A stretch of DNA of 27,927 nucleotides from Micavibrio sp. UBA5703 (GTDB lineage: Bacteria > Pseudomonadota > Alphaproteobacteria > Micavibrionales > Micavibrionaceae). Under the pieces are notes generated by a model. The model was not told the origin of the DNA and made no database searches. It saw only the letters and a list, made by a program, of their open reading frames with translations. Shown here piece after piece: positions 21,859-27,927 of this stretch (the first letter of the stretch is position 1; each line of letters begins with the position of its first letter). Position numbers and translations under genes: made by a program. Location of the stretch: assembly GCA_002420015.1 (NCBI GenBank), contig DIHF01000049.1, positions 1-27,927 of the forward strand. The letters are read 5' to 3'.

Positions 21859-22044
21859 CTAACCTTCCAGATCCAGATTGTTTCCGATTCCTTCGTGCCT
21901 TCTATCGTCCTTAGGTAGCGGGCCTCTGCCGCGATCATCGCCGGGATGTTCCTCCGGTTTGTCCTGCCCGATGGCATGCTTTTCATCCGGCGGCTTTACG
22001 CGCGGCCAGATTAATTTGGCAAGGATGTTTCGTATCTCGTCCAT
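21859..22044 (-). CDS. Small hypothetical protein downstream of the TrmN6-like gene
   Basis: The 61-residue ORF starts 22 bases after the methyltransferase stop with a purine-rich GGGGGA just upstream, and ends five bases from the convergent glyS stop. It is hydrophilic, rich in Pro, Asp, Lys and Arg (KPPDEKHAIGQDKPEEHPG at about 17-35), with a short hydrophobic start (IRNILAKLIWP). It is probably disordered. I do not recognise it. A longer ORF in another frame over this region is an antisense-frame shadow of the methyltransferase. Confidence 0.45.
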   Translation of the reverse strand: MDEIRNILAKLIWPRVKPPDEKHAIGQDKPEEHPGDDRGRGPLPKDDRRHEGIGNNLDLEG

Positions 22045-22066
22045 TTCCCCCAAGATACCATAAAGA

Positions 22067-22795
22067 TCACGAAATGGGCAAAGCCCGGCGCAGAATGTCG
22101 TCTGCCTCGTCGGTGTAATCGCCGTTTTCCTTGTGCAGAACGAGGCCCGGATGGATAGTGGCGGGGGAGCGGCTGTCCCGGCAGGCACGGATAATGACGC
22201 GCTTTGCGGGTGTGTTTTCCCTTGGCCATAGCGGGATAATTTCCGTGCCGCCGAAGCGCCCCTCCAGGCTTTGCAGGATTTTATCGGCCTGATCGGCGCG
22301 GTGAATGACGGTAAGCGAGCCTTTGGCCTTGAGGTTGCGTACGGCGCAATCGATCCAGTCATGTAATGTTATATCTTCACGGTGGGCGTGCGCGGTTTCT
22401 TTTTTTGAAGATGGTGATTGCGTGCGCTCCCCCGTTTCCTGATAGGGCGGGTTGCAGATGATATGATCGAATTTTTTCCCGCCGTTGTAATCGCAAACGT
22501 CCGAGGCAAGAAATTCCGTGCGGTCCTCCATGCCGTTCAGTGATGCGTTGCGGATTGCAAGGTCGATATGGTCATCCTGAATGTCGATCCCCGTAAGTTG
22601 CGCATCTGGAATGCGTGTTAAGACGCACAGGCCCGCTCCGCCGACACCGCAGCCCATATCGAGGATTCTGTCCCCCCTCTGTGCGGGGCAGGCGGCGGCC
22701 AGCATGACTGAATCGAGTGACGTGCGAAAGCCCTCCGGCGGCTGCAAAAGCCGCACGCGTTTATCGAGAACGAAGATTTCCTCCGGCGCGCTCAT
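22067..22795 (-). CDS. Class I SAM methyltransferase, TrmN6-like (tRNA1Val adenine-37 N6)
   Basis: The 242-residue protein has the COG4123/TrmN6 layout: LLQPPEGFRTSLDSVMLAAA (16-35), SAM-binding motif I ILDMGCGVGGAGLC (44-57), an acidic residue after strand 2 (GIDIQ, 69-73) and the catalytic NPPY at 115-118, which marks N6-adenine or amino methylation. E. coli TrmN6 (YfiC) modifies A37 of tRNA1Val. A release-factor or other N-methylase is less likely because of the PPEGFR start. The ATG overlaps the upstream oxidoreductase stop by four bases (ATGA), so the two are coupled. Confidence 0.8.
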   Translation of the reverse strand: MSAPEEIFVLDKRVRLLQPPEGFRTSLDSVMLAAACPAQRGDRILDMGCGVGGAGLCVLTRIPDAQLTGIDIQDDHIDLAIRNASLNGMEDRTEFLASDVCDYNGGKKFDHIICNPPYQETGERTQSPSSKKETAHAHREDITLHDWIDCAVRNLKAKGSLTVIHRADQADKILQSLEGRFGGTEIIPLWPRENTPAKRVIIRACRDSRSPATIHPGLVLHKENGDYTDEADDILRRALPIS

Positions 22796-23940
22796 GACCG
22801 CAGGCGCTTTGGCGAAAGGGTTTGCGCCGTGATGCCGTAGGCGGAAAGTTCCGGCGGGAAGTTGCTTCCGGTTATGAGGGATTCGGCAATACGCGCCATG
22901 ATGGGTGACGTTTTGATTCCCGCGCCGCCCTGTCCGGCAAGCCAGAAAAAGCCGGGAACTGTATCGTCAAAACCTGCCACTGGCATGCGGTCCTTCACGA
23001 AATTACGCAGCCCCGCCCATTTGTGCTCGATGCGCCGGATCGGGAAGATAATGGCGTTTTCGATGCGGTCGGCGGCGATGGCGATGTCGATTTCATCGGG
23101 CTGCGCATCGCAGGGATCGCACGGCGTTTCATCGGCGGACGAGCCTAAGATCTGGGTCCGGCCTTCGGGGCGGAAATAATACGATGTATTAATATCCCGC
23201 GTGAAAGGGATTTTGGTGATGTCGATATGATCCGGCGCGCCGCCGAAGGTAATCACGGTGCGGCGCATTGGTTGCAGGCCGATGGTGCCAGCCCCGGCCA
23301 GTTTGCCGATTTCATCGGCCCATGCCCCGGCGGCGTTGACGACGATGTTGGCTTCAACGTTTCCAGCCTTCGTTTCAACCAGCCAGTTTTTGCCATCGTG
23401 TTTCATGGAAATAATTTCGGCTTCCATCAACAGTTCACCGCCACGCGCCTTCATATTTTTAAGATAGGCTTGATGCAGCGCATGAACGTCGATATCGGCG
23501 GCATCCGGCTCGAGGACGCTGCCCGCGATGTGGGCCGGGTTCAGTATCCCCGTGCCGGGCAGGGACAGCGTTTGCTGTCTGTCGAGGCGCTGAAGCGTTT
23601 TGACGATGGGGGCGTATTTTGCGTGGTACTGGTTGAGTTTTTCCAGACTGGATTCATCGCTTACTGAGAGCGTGCCGCGTGATGACAAAAGGGGTGTGGG
23701 TGAAAATTCGCTTTCATGCGCCGTTTCAAGGAACGAGACGCTGGCGGTGATGAGCGAGCTGACAATCGGGTTTTCGTAGGCGCGGGTGAGGGTTGCGGCG
23801 CTGCGCCCTGTGGAGTGGTGGTCCGGCGCGCTTTCGCGCTCGGCAACAATAACTTTACCGTGGGTGGACAGCATACAGGCGGCGGAGGCCCCGGCAATGC
23901 CGCCCCCAATCACCAGAAAATCACAGGTTTTGTTTGTCAT
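22792..23940 (-). CDS. FAD-dependent oxidoreductase, DAO family (D-amino acid dehydrogenase-like)
   Basis: The 382-residue protein begins with an FAD-binding Rossmann motif VIGGGIAGASAA (10-21) and an acidic strand end (VAERE, 32-36). HHSTGRSAATLTRAY (41-55) resembles D-arginine dehydrogenase (DauA)-type enzymes. A second FAD contact, VVNAAGAWADEIGKLAG, is mid-protein, and the C-terminal GFFWLAGQGGAGIKTSP is the usual FAD-closing loop. The substrate cannot be read from sequence; a D-amino acid or another amine acid is likely. No SD is visible; a short GC hairpin lies directly ahead of the ATG. It follows the transglycosylase gene by 26 bases. Confidence 0.85.
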   Translation of the reverse strand: MTNKTCDFLVIGGGIAGASAACMLSTHGKVIVAERESAPDHHSTGRSAATLTRAYENPIVSSLITASVSFLETAHESEFSPTPLLSSRGTLSVSDESSLEKLNQYHAKYAPIVKTLQRLDRQQTLSLPGTGILNPAHIAGSVLEPDAADIDVHALHQAYLKNMKARGGELLMEAEIISMKHDGKNWLVETKAGNVEANIVVNAAGAWADEIGKLAGAGTIGLQPMRRTVITFGGAPDHIDITKIPFTRDINTSYYFRPEGRTQILGSSADETPCDPCDAQPDEIDIAIAADRIENAIIFPIRRIEHKWAGLRNFVKDRMPVAGFDDTVPGFFWLAGQGGAGIKTSPIMARIAESLITGSNFPPELSAYGITAQTLSPKRLRS

Positions 23941-23966
23941 TCGGGCAGATTACAGCCCGGCAAAGG

Positions 23967-24833
23967 CTAAAACAACGATGTTTTATCGTTATTTTCCTGC
24001 AACGGGTTATCCAGTTGTGTCAGCAGCATGAGTTCGACCGGGTTGGCCATCATCCGCTGGAACGGGATGCGGTTATAGTCGTTTTGCGCGGGCCTGCCGA
24101 TGATTTCAAGCGCCAGGTCGCGCCCGGTTCCAAAGGCGCTGCGGCGGTAATCGGAGGACGCGTAAAGCGAAGCGCGCTGCGCCGGGATTTCTTTTTCCGT
24201 TGAGGCAACTGTCAAAGATTCATTGCCCGATGTATCGCCGAATTTTTTATCGAACAGGTTGTAAACTTCCTGCATCGTTCTGGCGCGGCCTGTTTTGGAA
24301 TCATAGAACACATTGCGGTTGGCGGCGGCTTCTTTTGGGAACAAAAGCGCGGCTTCCTGTAAGGGGGTTTCGGCAAGGCCGTTCAGGAACGAGGCAGCTT
24401 TGGGTGCGCCTAAAAAATGGGCGAAGTATAATTCTGTCTCGCCGATATCGGCTTTGGTGTGCGACTTTAGAAATCTTTCATTTTCCCCCGCAAATTCCGC
24501 CGCCATCAACGAGGCCGTTTGCGGGTCCTTGCGCATCTCAAGGATTTCGGTGCGGGATTTTCCTTCGGTGGAAAGGCCATGCTTGTCGCCATACTTGTCA
24601 ACGATCGACAGCCATGTGCTTTCGATGAACTGATACAGCCCTGTCGCTGAGCTGGTTTTGGCCTTTATGTCGGGCTTAAAGCTGCTTTCAGCGGCGGCCT
24701 GTTTGACGAGATAGGCAAAATTGACCCCCGTACGGACACTGGCCTGTTTTATGGCATTCAGGACGCCCTGGGGCGCGCCGCGTGTGAGGGAGGCTAATAC
24801 ATTGTTCTGTATAACGTTTTCAAGGCCGGACAT
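23967..24833 (-). CDS. SLT-like lytic transglycosylase domain protein without signal peptide
   Basis: The 288-residue protein has a lysozyme-like core: a likely catalytic Glu49 in QAAAESSFKPDIKAKTSSATGLYQFIESTW (45-74), then LYFAHFLGAPKAASFLN (135-151), both typical of SLT/family 1 transglycosylases that cleave peptidoglycan to 1,6-anhydro ends. The N-terminus (MSGLENVIQNNVLASLTRG) is not a Sec signal. The last ~100 residues are polar and variable. Export could be by another route, or the protein may act with a flagellar, phage-like or secretion apparatus; none is encoded nearby. No clear SD precedes the ATG. Confidence 0.8.
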   Translation of the reverse strand: MSGLENVIQNNVLASLTRGAPQGVLNAIKQASVRTGVNFAYLVKQAAAESSFKPDIKAKTSSATGLYQFIESTWLSIVDKYGDKHGLSTEGKSRTEILEMRKDPQTASLMAAEFAGENERFLKSHTKADIGETELYFAHFLGAPKAASFLNGLAETPLQEAALLFPKEAAANRNVFYDSKTGRARTMQEVYNLFDKKFGDTSGNESLTVASTEKEIPAQRASLYASSDYRRSAFGTGRDLALEIIGRPAQNDYNRIPFQRMMANPVELMLLTQLDNPLQENNDKTSLF

Positions 24834-24911
24834 AGGACATACCGTAGAGATTGAAAATACACTATCCTTGGGAGTTGCAACGTCTGTGCCACTTCACGAG
24901 GATTTTCTTTA
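24834..24911. other. Divergent intergenic region, transglycosylase / acyl-CoA dehydrogenase
   Basis: The 78 bases separate two divergent starts and must hold promoters for both. I see only partial hexamers (for example TTGAAA at 24859, and TTGCAA on the minus strand) with poor spacing to -10 boxes. GAGGA lies ahead of the plus-strand gene as a plausible SD. No palindrome or repeat is evident. Confidence 0.4.
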
Positions 24912-26564
24912 ATGATTCCCTATGTTCCCCCCGTTCAGGATATGCATTTTCTGCTGACGCAGGTGCTTGGCTTTTCCCATCCCGATCTTGACGCCGATAC
25001 GGTCGAGGCGGTTCTGGGTGAGGCGGCAAAACTGGCGACCGATGTTCTGGCACCGCTTAACCAGATAGGTGACCGGAATGATGCAAAGCTGAACGGCGAC
25101 AAGGTAACGACCGCGCCGGGATTTAAAGAGGCTTACAAGCAATACTGCGAGGGCGGATGGAATGCCGTGCCCTTCGATCCGGCTTATGGCGGGCAGGGGT
25201 TGCCTTGGGCGCTGGCCTTTCCGATTCAGGAGATGTGGCAGGCGGCGAATATGTCCTTTGGACTTTGCCCGCTTTTGAATCAGGGCGCGATCAAGGCGAT
25301 ATCCTTTCACGGGTCGCAGGAGCAAAAGGATTTTTACCTGCCGAAGCTGATTTCCGGGGAGTGGACCGGGACGATGAATATTACCGAGTCGCAGGCCGGA
25401 AGCGATCTCGGGCTTCTGCGCGCCAAAGCGGAACGGCAAAAGGATGGAAGCTATAAGATATCCGGCCAGAAGATTTTCATTACTTATGGCGAGCATGATT
25501 TCACGGGCAATATCATCCATCTTGTTCTGGCACGGATTCCGGATGCGCCAGCGGATGTGAAGGGGCTTTCCCTTTTTATCGTTCCTAAAATTCTGGAAGG
25601 CGGCAGCCGCAACAAGGTGAAATGCATCGGACTTGAACATAAGCTCGGCATTCATGCCTCGCCGACCTGCACGATGGAGTTCGATGGCGCGACAGGTTAT
25701 CTGATCGGCGGGGAAAACGAGGGACTAAAGTGCATGTTCACGATGATGAATAATGCAAGACTTTCCGTGGGGCTTCAAGGCGTAGCGATCGGCGCGCGTG
25801 CGTACCAGACGGCGCGGGACTTCGCGGCGGCGCGCGTGCAGGGGAAATCGTTCGTGAGCGGCGACCGCGTGGCCATCGCGGCGCATGCGGATGTCAGGCG
25901 GATGCTTTTGACCATGCGGTCCTTGACCCAGGCCGGGCGCGCTCTGACCTATGAGGCTGCCATTGCGCTGGACAAGGCGGGCGCAGGCGATAAAAAAGCG
26001 CAGGAGCGCGTGGGGCTTTTGACACCCGTGGTCAAGGCGTGGTGCACGGACAATGCCGTCGAGGTCGCTTCGATCTGCGTGCAGGTCTATGGCGGTATGG
26101 GATTTATCGAGGAAACCGGCGTGGCGCAGTATATGCGCGATTCACGTATTCTGCCGATTTACGAGGGTACGAACGGCATTCAGGCGCTCGACCTTGTGTT
26201 CCGCAAGGTTGCGGATGACGGCGGCAAGGCGGCACATGAATATTTCGATGCGCTGGAGGCGCGGTTGCTGCCCGATGACAAGAAGATTTATGCGCCGGCG
26301 CTGGCGGATTTGCGGGCGGCGACGAAGGCGATTTTGGATCGCGTCAAGGCAAAGGACATGGACGGCGTTGCCGGAATCGCAACGGCGTATCTTGGCGGGT
26401 TCGGCGTCGTCGCGGGCGGGGTTCTGCTGGCGCATCACGCGGCCGTTGCAAAAGAAAAGGCCGATGCGGCTTATGCGGAAAGAAAGAGTGAAACCGCAAA
26501 GTTCTATACAGAGAATATCCTTCCGAGAGCGACAGGCGCGCTGGCCATTGCGAGCAGGGCGTAA
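24912..26564 (+). CDS. Acyl-CoA dehydrogenase, DmdC-like large type
   Basis: The flavoenzyme oxidises an acyl-CoA to a 2,3-enoyl-CoA. The N-terminus PYVPPVQDMHFLLTQVLGF matches the subgroup that includes 3-methylmercaptopropionyl-CoA dehydrogenase (DmdC). The middle domain has MNITESQAGSDLGLLRAKAE and GQKIFITYGEHDFTGNIIHLVLAR. The C-terminal helical domain has YMRDSRILPIYEGTNGIQALD with the likely catalytic Glu418, and an extra C-terminal region. It has 550 residues against ~590 for many members. DMSP-pathway partners are not nearby, so the substrate stays open; a general fatty acyl-CoA role is equally possible. Confidence 0.9.
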   Translation: MIPYVPPVQDMHFLLTQVLGFSHPDLDADTVEAVLGEAAKLATDVLAPLNQIGDRNDAKLNGDKVTTAPGFKEAYKQYCEGGWNAVPFDPAYGGQGLPWALAFPIQEMWQAANMSFGLCPLLNQGAIKAISFHGSQEQKDFYLPKLISGEWTGTMNITESQAGSDLGLLRAKAERQKDGSYKISGQKIFITYGEHDFTGNIIHLVLARIPDAPADVKGLSLFIVPKILEGGSRNKVKCIGLEHKLGIHASPTCTMEFDGATGYLIGGENEGLKCMFTMMNNARLSVGLQGVAIGARAYQTARDFAAARVQGKSFVSGDRVAIAAHADVRRMLLTMRSLTQAGRALTYEAAIALDKAGAGDKKAQERVGLLTPVVKAWCTDNAVEVASICVQVYGGMGFIEETGVAQYMRDSRILPIYEGTNGIQALDLVFRKVADDGGKAAHEYFDALEARLLPDDKKIYAPALADLRAATKAILDRVKAKDMDGVAGIATAYLGGFGVVAGGVLLAHHAAVAKEKADAAYAERKSETAKFYTENILPRATGALAIASRA

Positions 26565-26567
26565 AAT

Positions 26568-27431
26568 CTACCGTCCCGGTTTATCCGGATAGGCGAGGTT
26601 GGGGAATTTTTTCCCGCCGGGAAGCTGCGTACACATCAGCATCGCCGAGCTTTGCAGGCTGGTGTATTGCTGCGACCCGGCCGTTATATGCGCCGTTTTG
26701 TAGAGCTTGGCGAATGTGTTGGCAACGCAGGTACAGAATTTTTCCACGGTCATATTGGTTGGCAGCAAGGCTGCCTGCGAAACGCATTGGCTGTAGAAGT
26801 GTCCGGCGGCACCCTCGACATTGGGGCATTCGGTTGCAAGGCGCACCATGATCTGGCTTTCCGGCGTTTCGGGGCCCTCTTTAATCCGCATATCGAGGTA
26901 TTTCGTGGACAGGCATTCGCAATCGTAATTTGTGCTGCGATCGTAAGAGGCGTTGCATCTTTCGTAGAAATCATTGGCTTCCTTCAGGTATTCATCCGGG
27001 ATGGCGCCGTAATCGGTGCCGGGTTTTCCAGTATCCGTGGCAAGCGCGCCGGAGGTAGGCGGTGCCGCGTTCTTATCAAAGAGGCACTGTTCTTTTTTCA
27101 TTTCCTTCAGAATTTCCGAAGACTTCAGGTGCGATCCTTTTGCCGTGCGGATGTCGATGTATTCCACTGACAGGCAGCGGCAATCGTAATTTTTCGAGAG
27201 GTAATCATCATCCTTGCAATAGGCAAAAAACCTTTCCATCTCCACGATGTATTTGTCGGGCAGGGAGGAAATAGCGTCTTTTTGCGGTTTTGACTGCGCG
27301 GGTGCTGGCTGGGTTTGAGTCACCGGAGTAGTCGTATTTTGGTCTGCGGCCAAGGCGCAAACAGGCGCTAGGCCGGCAATGAATACCGCTATCAAAAACA
27401 AACCCGCCGTTATCCGCCAATAATTGCGCAT
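26568..27431 (-). CDS. Exported protein with three Cys-rich C-x(n)-CxC-x(~30)-C modules
   Basis: I do not recognise this family. The ATG at 27431 is chosen since it opens a signal peptide (hydrophobic 9-27, cleavage likely after ALA at 26-28) and GGGA lies eight bases upstream; longer starts to 27560 would bury the signal. After a Thr/Pro/Gln linker (30-55) come three modules. Module 1 (57-116) has Cys 72, 84, 86, 116; module 2 (144-202) has 159, 171, 173, 202; module 3 (212-267) has 216, 233, 235, 267. Modules 1 and 2 share LPD/IPD-x-Y, NYDCxCLSxxYxDxR and a C-terminal Cys. Module 3 keeps only the Cys frame. Disulfide-stapled helical repeats in the periplasm seem likely. It converges on the dehydrogenase gene three bases away. 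Confidence 0.8.
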   Translation of the reverse strand: MRNYWRITAGLFLIAVFIAGLAPVCALAADQNTTTPVTQTQPAPAQSKPQKDAISSLPDKYIVEMERFFAYCKDDDYLSKNYDCRCLSVEYIDIRTAKGSHLKSSEILKEMKKEQCLFDKNAAPPTSGALATDTGKPGTDYGAIPDEYLKEANDFYERCNASYDRSTNYDCECLSTKYLDMRIKEGPETPESQIMVRLATECPNVEGAAGHFYSQCVSQAALLPTNMTVEKFCTCVANTFAKLYKTAHITAGSQQYTSLQSSAMLMCTQLPGGKKFPNLAYPDKPGR

Positions 27432-27435
27432 CGCA

Positions 27436-27672
27436 TTATCCCGTTGTGATGATGTTACCGCCCACGTTCCCATTGTAACATTTTGCAGGCATAAGCAGAA
27501 TTTTTGATATTGCAGCAACTTCGCCCGGAAATTCATATCTAACCATCTGATTTTGTTCATATATGTTCATTTCCATTAGTTCGTTCGTAATTTTTTTGTT
27601 TTGGGGTGGGTTATGTCTTCTTTTATTGTTTGTTTCCTTTCCCGCCTTTTCTTTTTTGGACAATTTTCCCAT
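27436..27672 (-). CDS. Possible leaderless small ORF ahead of the Cys-module gene
   Basis: The 78-residue ORF begins exactly where transcription from the consensus promoter at 27679-27707 should start (about 27672), so it could be read from a leaderless mRNA. Its TAA is four bases before the start of the Cys-module gene. Against it: no SD, AT-rich sequence, and a Lys/Asn-rich composition (GKLSKKEKAGKETNNKRRH) that looks like translated non-coding DNA. It may simply be a long 5' leader. Confidence 0.25.
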   Translation of the reverse strand: MGKLSKKEKAGKETNNKRRHNPPQNKKITNELMEMNIYEQNQMVRYEFPGEVAAISKILLMPAKCYNGNVGGNIITTG

Positions 27673-27678
27673 GGCGAC

Positions 27679-27707
27679 ATTTTAGGATAATATTCCTCTT
27701 TTGTCAA
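27679..27707 (-). promoter_or_regulatory. Near-perfect sigma70 promoter upstream of the Cys-module gene
   Basis: Minus strand: TTGACA (27707-27702), a 17-base spacer, TAAAAT (27684-27679). This is the best promoter in the window. The start near 27672 leaves ~240 bases before the Cys-module ATG. Confidence 0.75.
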
Positions 27708-27716
27708 GGGGGGATT

Positions 27717-27750
27717 TTACCGCGGAGACGCGAAGGGCGCGAAGAGGCTT
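27717..27750 (+). repeat. Purine-rich dispersed-repeat-like segment
   Basis: The segment ACCGCGGAGACGCGAAGGGCGCGAAGAGG resembles the CGCGGAGACGC-GAAGAGG type of dispersed intergenic repeat found in many bacterial genomes. It is adjacent to another repeat. Only one copy is present here, so the call is by resemblance. Confidence 0.4.
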
Positions 27751-27755
27751 TATCT

Positions 27756-27856
27756 CTTTGTCATCCCGAACGCGCAAGCGGAGGGATCTGGCCAAGTTCG
27801 CCAAGATCCTTCGACTTCGCCACGCCAAAGGCGTGGCTCCGCTCAGGATGACAAAG
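27756..27856 (+). repeat. Intergenic inverted-repeat element (GTCATCC...GGATGAC)
   Basis: CTTTGTCATCC (27756-27766) is the exact reverse complement of GGATGACAAAG (27846-27856). Inside are GGATCT / AGATCC arms and a CCACGCC-AAA-GGCGTGG hairpin near 27820-27836. The unit can fold into a nested cruciform. It has no coding potential in any convincing frame. Confidence 0.7.
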
Positions 27857-27879
27857 GGGGGCATTGCGTTCGTGGTGGT

Positions 27880-27927
27880 TCAAAAAACGAGATCCTTCAG
27901 GGCATGCGGCCCTTCAGGATGACAAGG
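27880..27927 (+). repeat. Second, partial copy of the GATCCTTC...GGATGACA element
   Basis: The window end contains GAGATCCTTCAGGGC and CCCTTCAGGATGACAAGG, which repeat the 3' half of the preceding element (AGATCCTTCG...CTCAGGATGACAAAGG) with a different centre (GGGCATGCGGCCC). It continues beyond the window, so a tandem repeat cluster is likely. Confidence 0.5.

Noticed and set aside
22045..22362. Extension of the 61-codon ORF to a 167-codon frame
   Set aside because: The added part runs out of frame through the TrmN6-like gene, so it is a shadow.
23916..24016. Possible tRNA or small RNA in the gap between the oxidoreductase and transglycosylase genes
   Set aside because: Only 26 bases are non-coding and they hold just a short GC hairpin; no cloverleaf is possible.
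27432..27560. Longer N-terminus (330 residues) for the Cys-module protein
   Set aside because: It would put about 43 residues ahead of a clear signal peptide, and no convincing SD precedes the alternative starts.
1..27927. CRISPR array, transposase, integrase or phage genes
   Set aside because: No regularly spaced repeats and no protein with transposase, integrase or phage structural motifs were seen on either strand.

Overview
The window is a typical alphaproteobacterial chromosome segment of moderately high GC. It carries the S10, spc and alpha ribosomal protein clusters as one long plus-strand block (1 to 16289), followed by a housekeeping and accessory region on both strands. The alphaproteobacterial assignment rests on the alpha cluster running rpsM-rpsK-rpoA-rplQ without rpsD, on adk sitting between secY and rpsM, on an HtrA-type protease gene near rplQ, and on the RpoA N-terminus (IHKNWQELIKP). 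I cannot name the genus. A deep-branching, non-rhizobial lineage is only an inference.

Region 1 (1 to 10145) holds the 3' end of tuf, then rpsJ-rplC-rplD-rplW-rplB-rpsS-rplV-rpsC-rplP-rpmC-rpsQ-rplN-rplX-rplE-rpsN-rpsH-rplF-rplR-rpsE-rpmD-rplO, all tightly spaced. Several proteins (L3, L29, S17, L30, L17, more weakly S19 and L15) carry Ala/Lys/Glu-rich tails, and S5 has a long Arg/Gly/Glu-rich N-terminus.

Region 2 (10146 to 11649) is the most unusual part. The nearly universal rplO-secY junction is split by an intrinsic terminator and by two overlapping paralogous genes. They encode exported ~220-residue proteins that share an HEXXH motif, a conserved Cys set and a downstream DT motif in the same register. 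secY and adk follow, then a near-consensus promoter with a ~160-nt leader driving rpsM-rpsK-rpoA-rplQ. rpoA starts with TTG.

Region 3 (16290 to 19889) has a strong bidirectional terminator, then a minus-strand panB-panC-orf76 operon for pantothenate synthesis, divergent from a two-PDZ HtrA/DegP protease gene. An inverted pair of 42-bp palindromic elements and another bidirectional terminator follow.

Region 4 (19890 to 27927) contains a small orphan gene with its own promoter, SD and terminator; an alpha2-type glycyl-tRNA synthetase gene with an internal low-GC stretch; a minus-strand run of an SLT-like lytic transglycosylase, a DAO-family FAD oxidoreductase, a TrmN6-like methyltransferase and a small ORF; a DmdC-like acyl-CoA dehydrogenase; and a convergent exported protein built of three C-x(n)-C-x-C-x(~30)-C modules. 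Upstream of that last gene lie a consensus promoter, a possible leaderless ORF and dispersed repeats that run off the window end. I saw no rRNA, tRNA, CRISPR array or insertion sequence.
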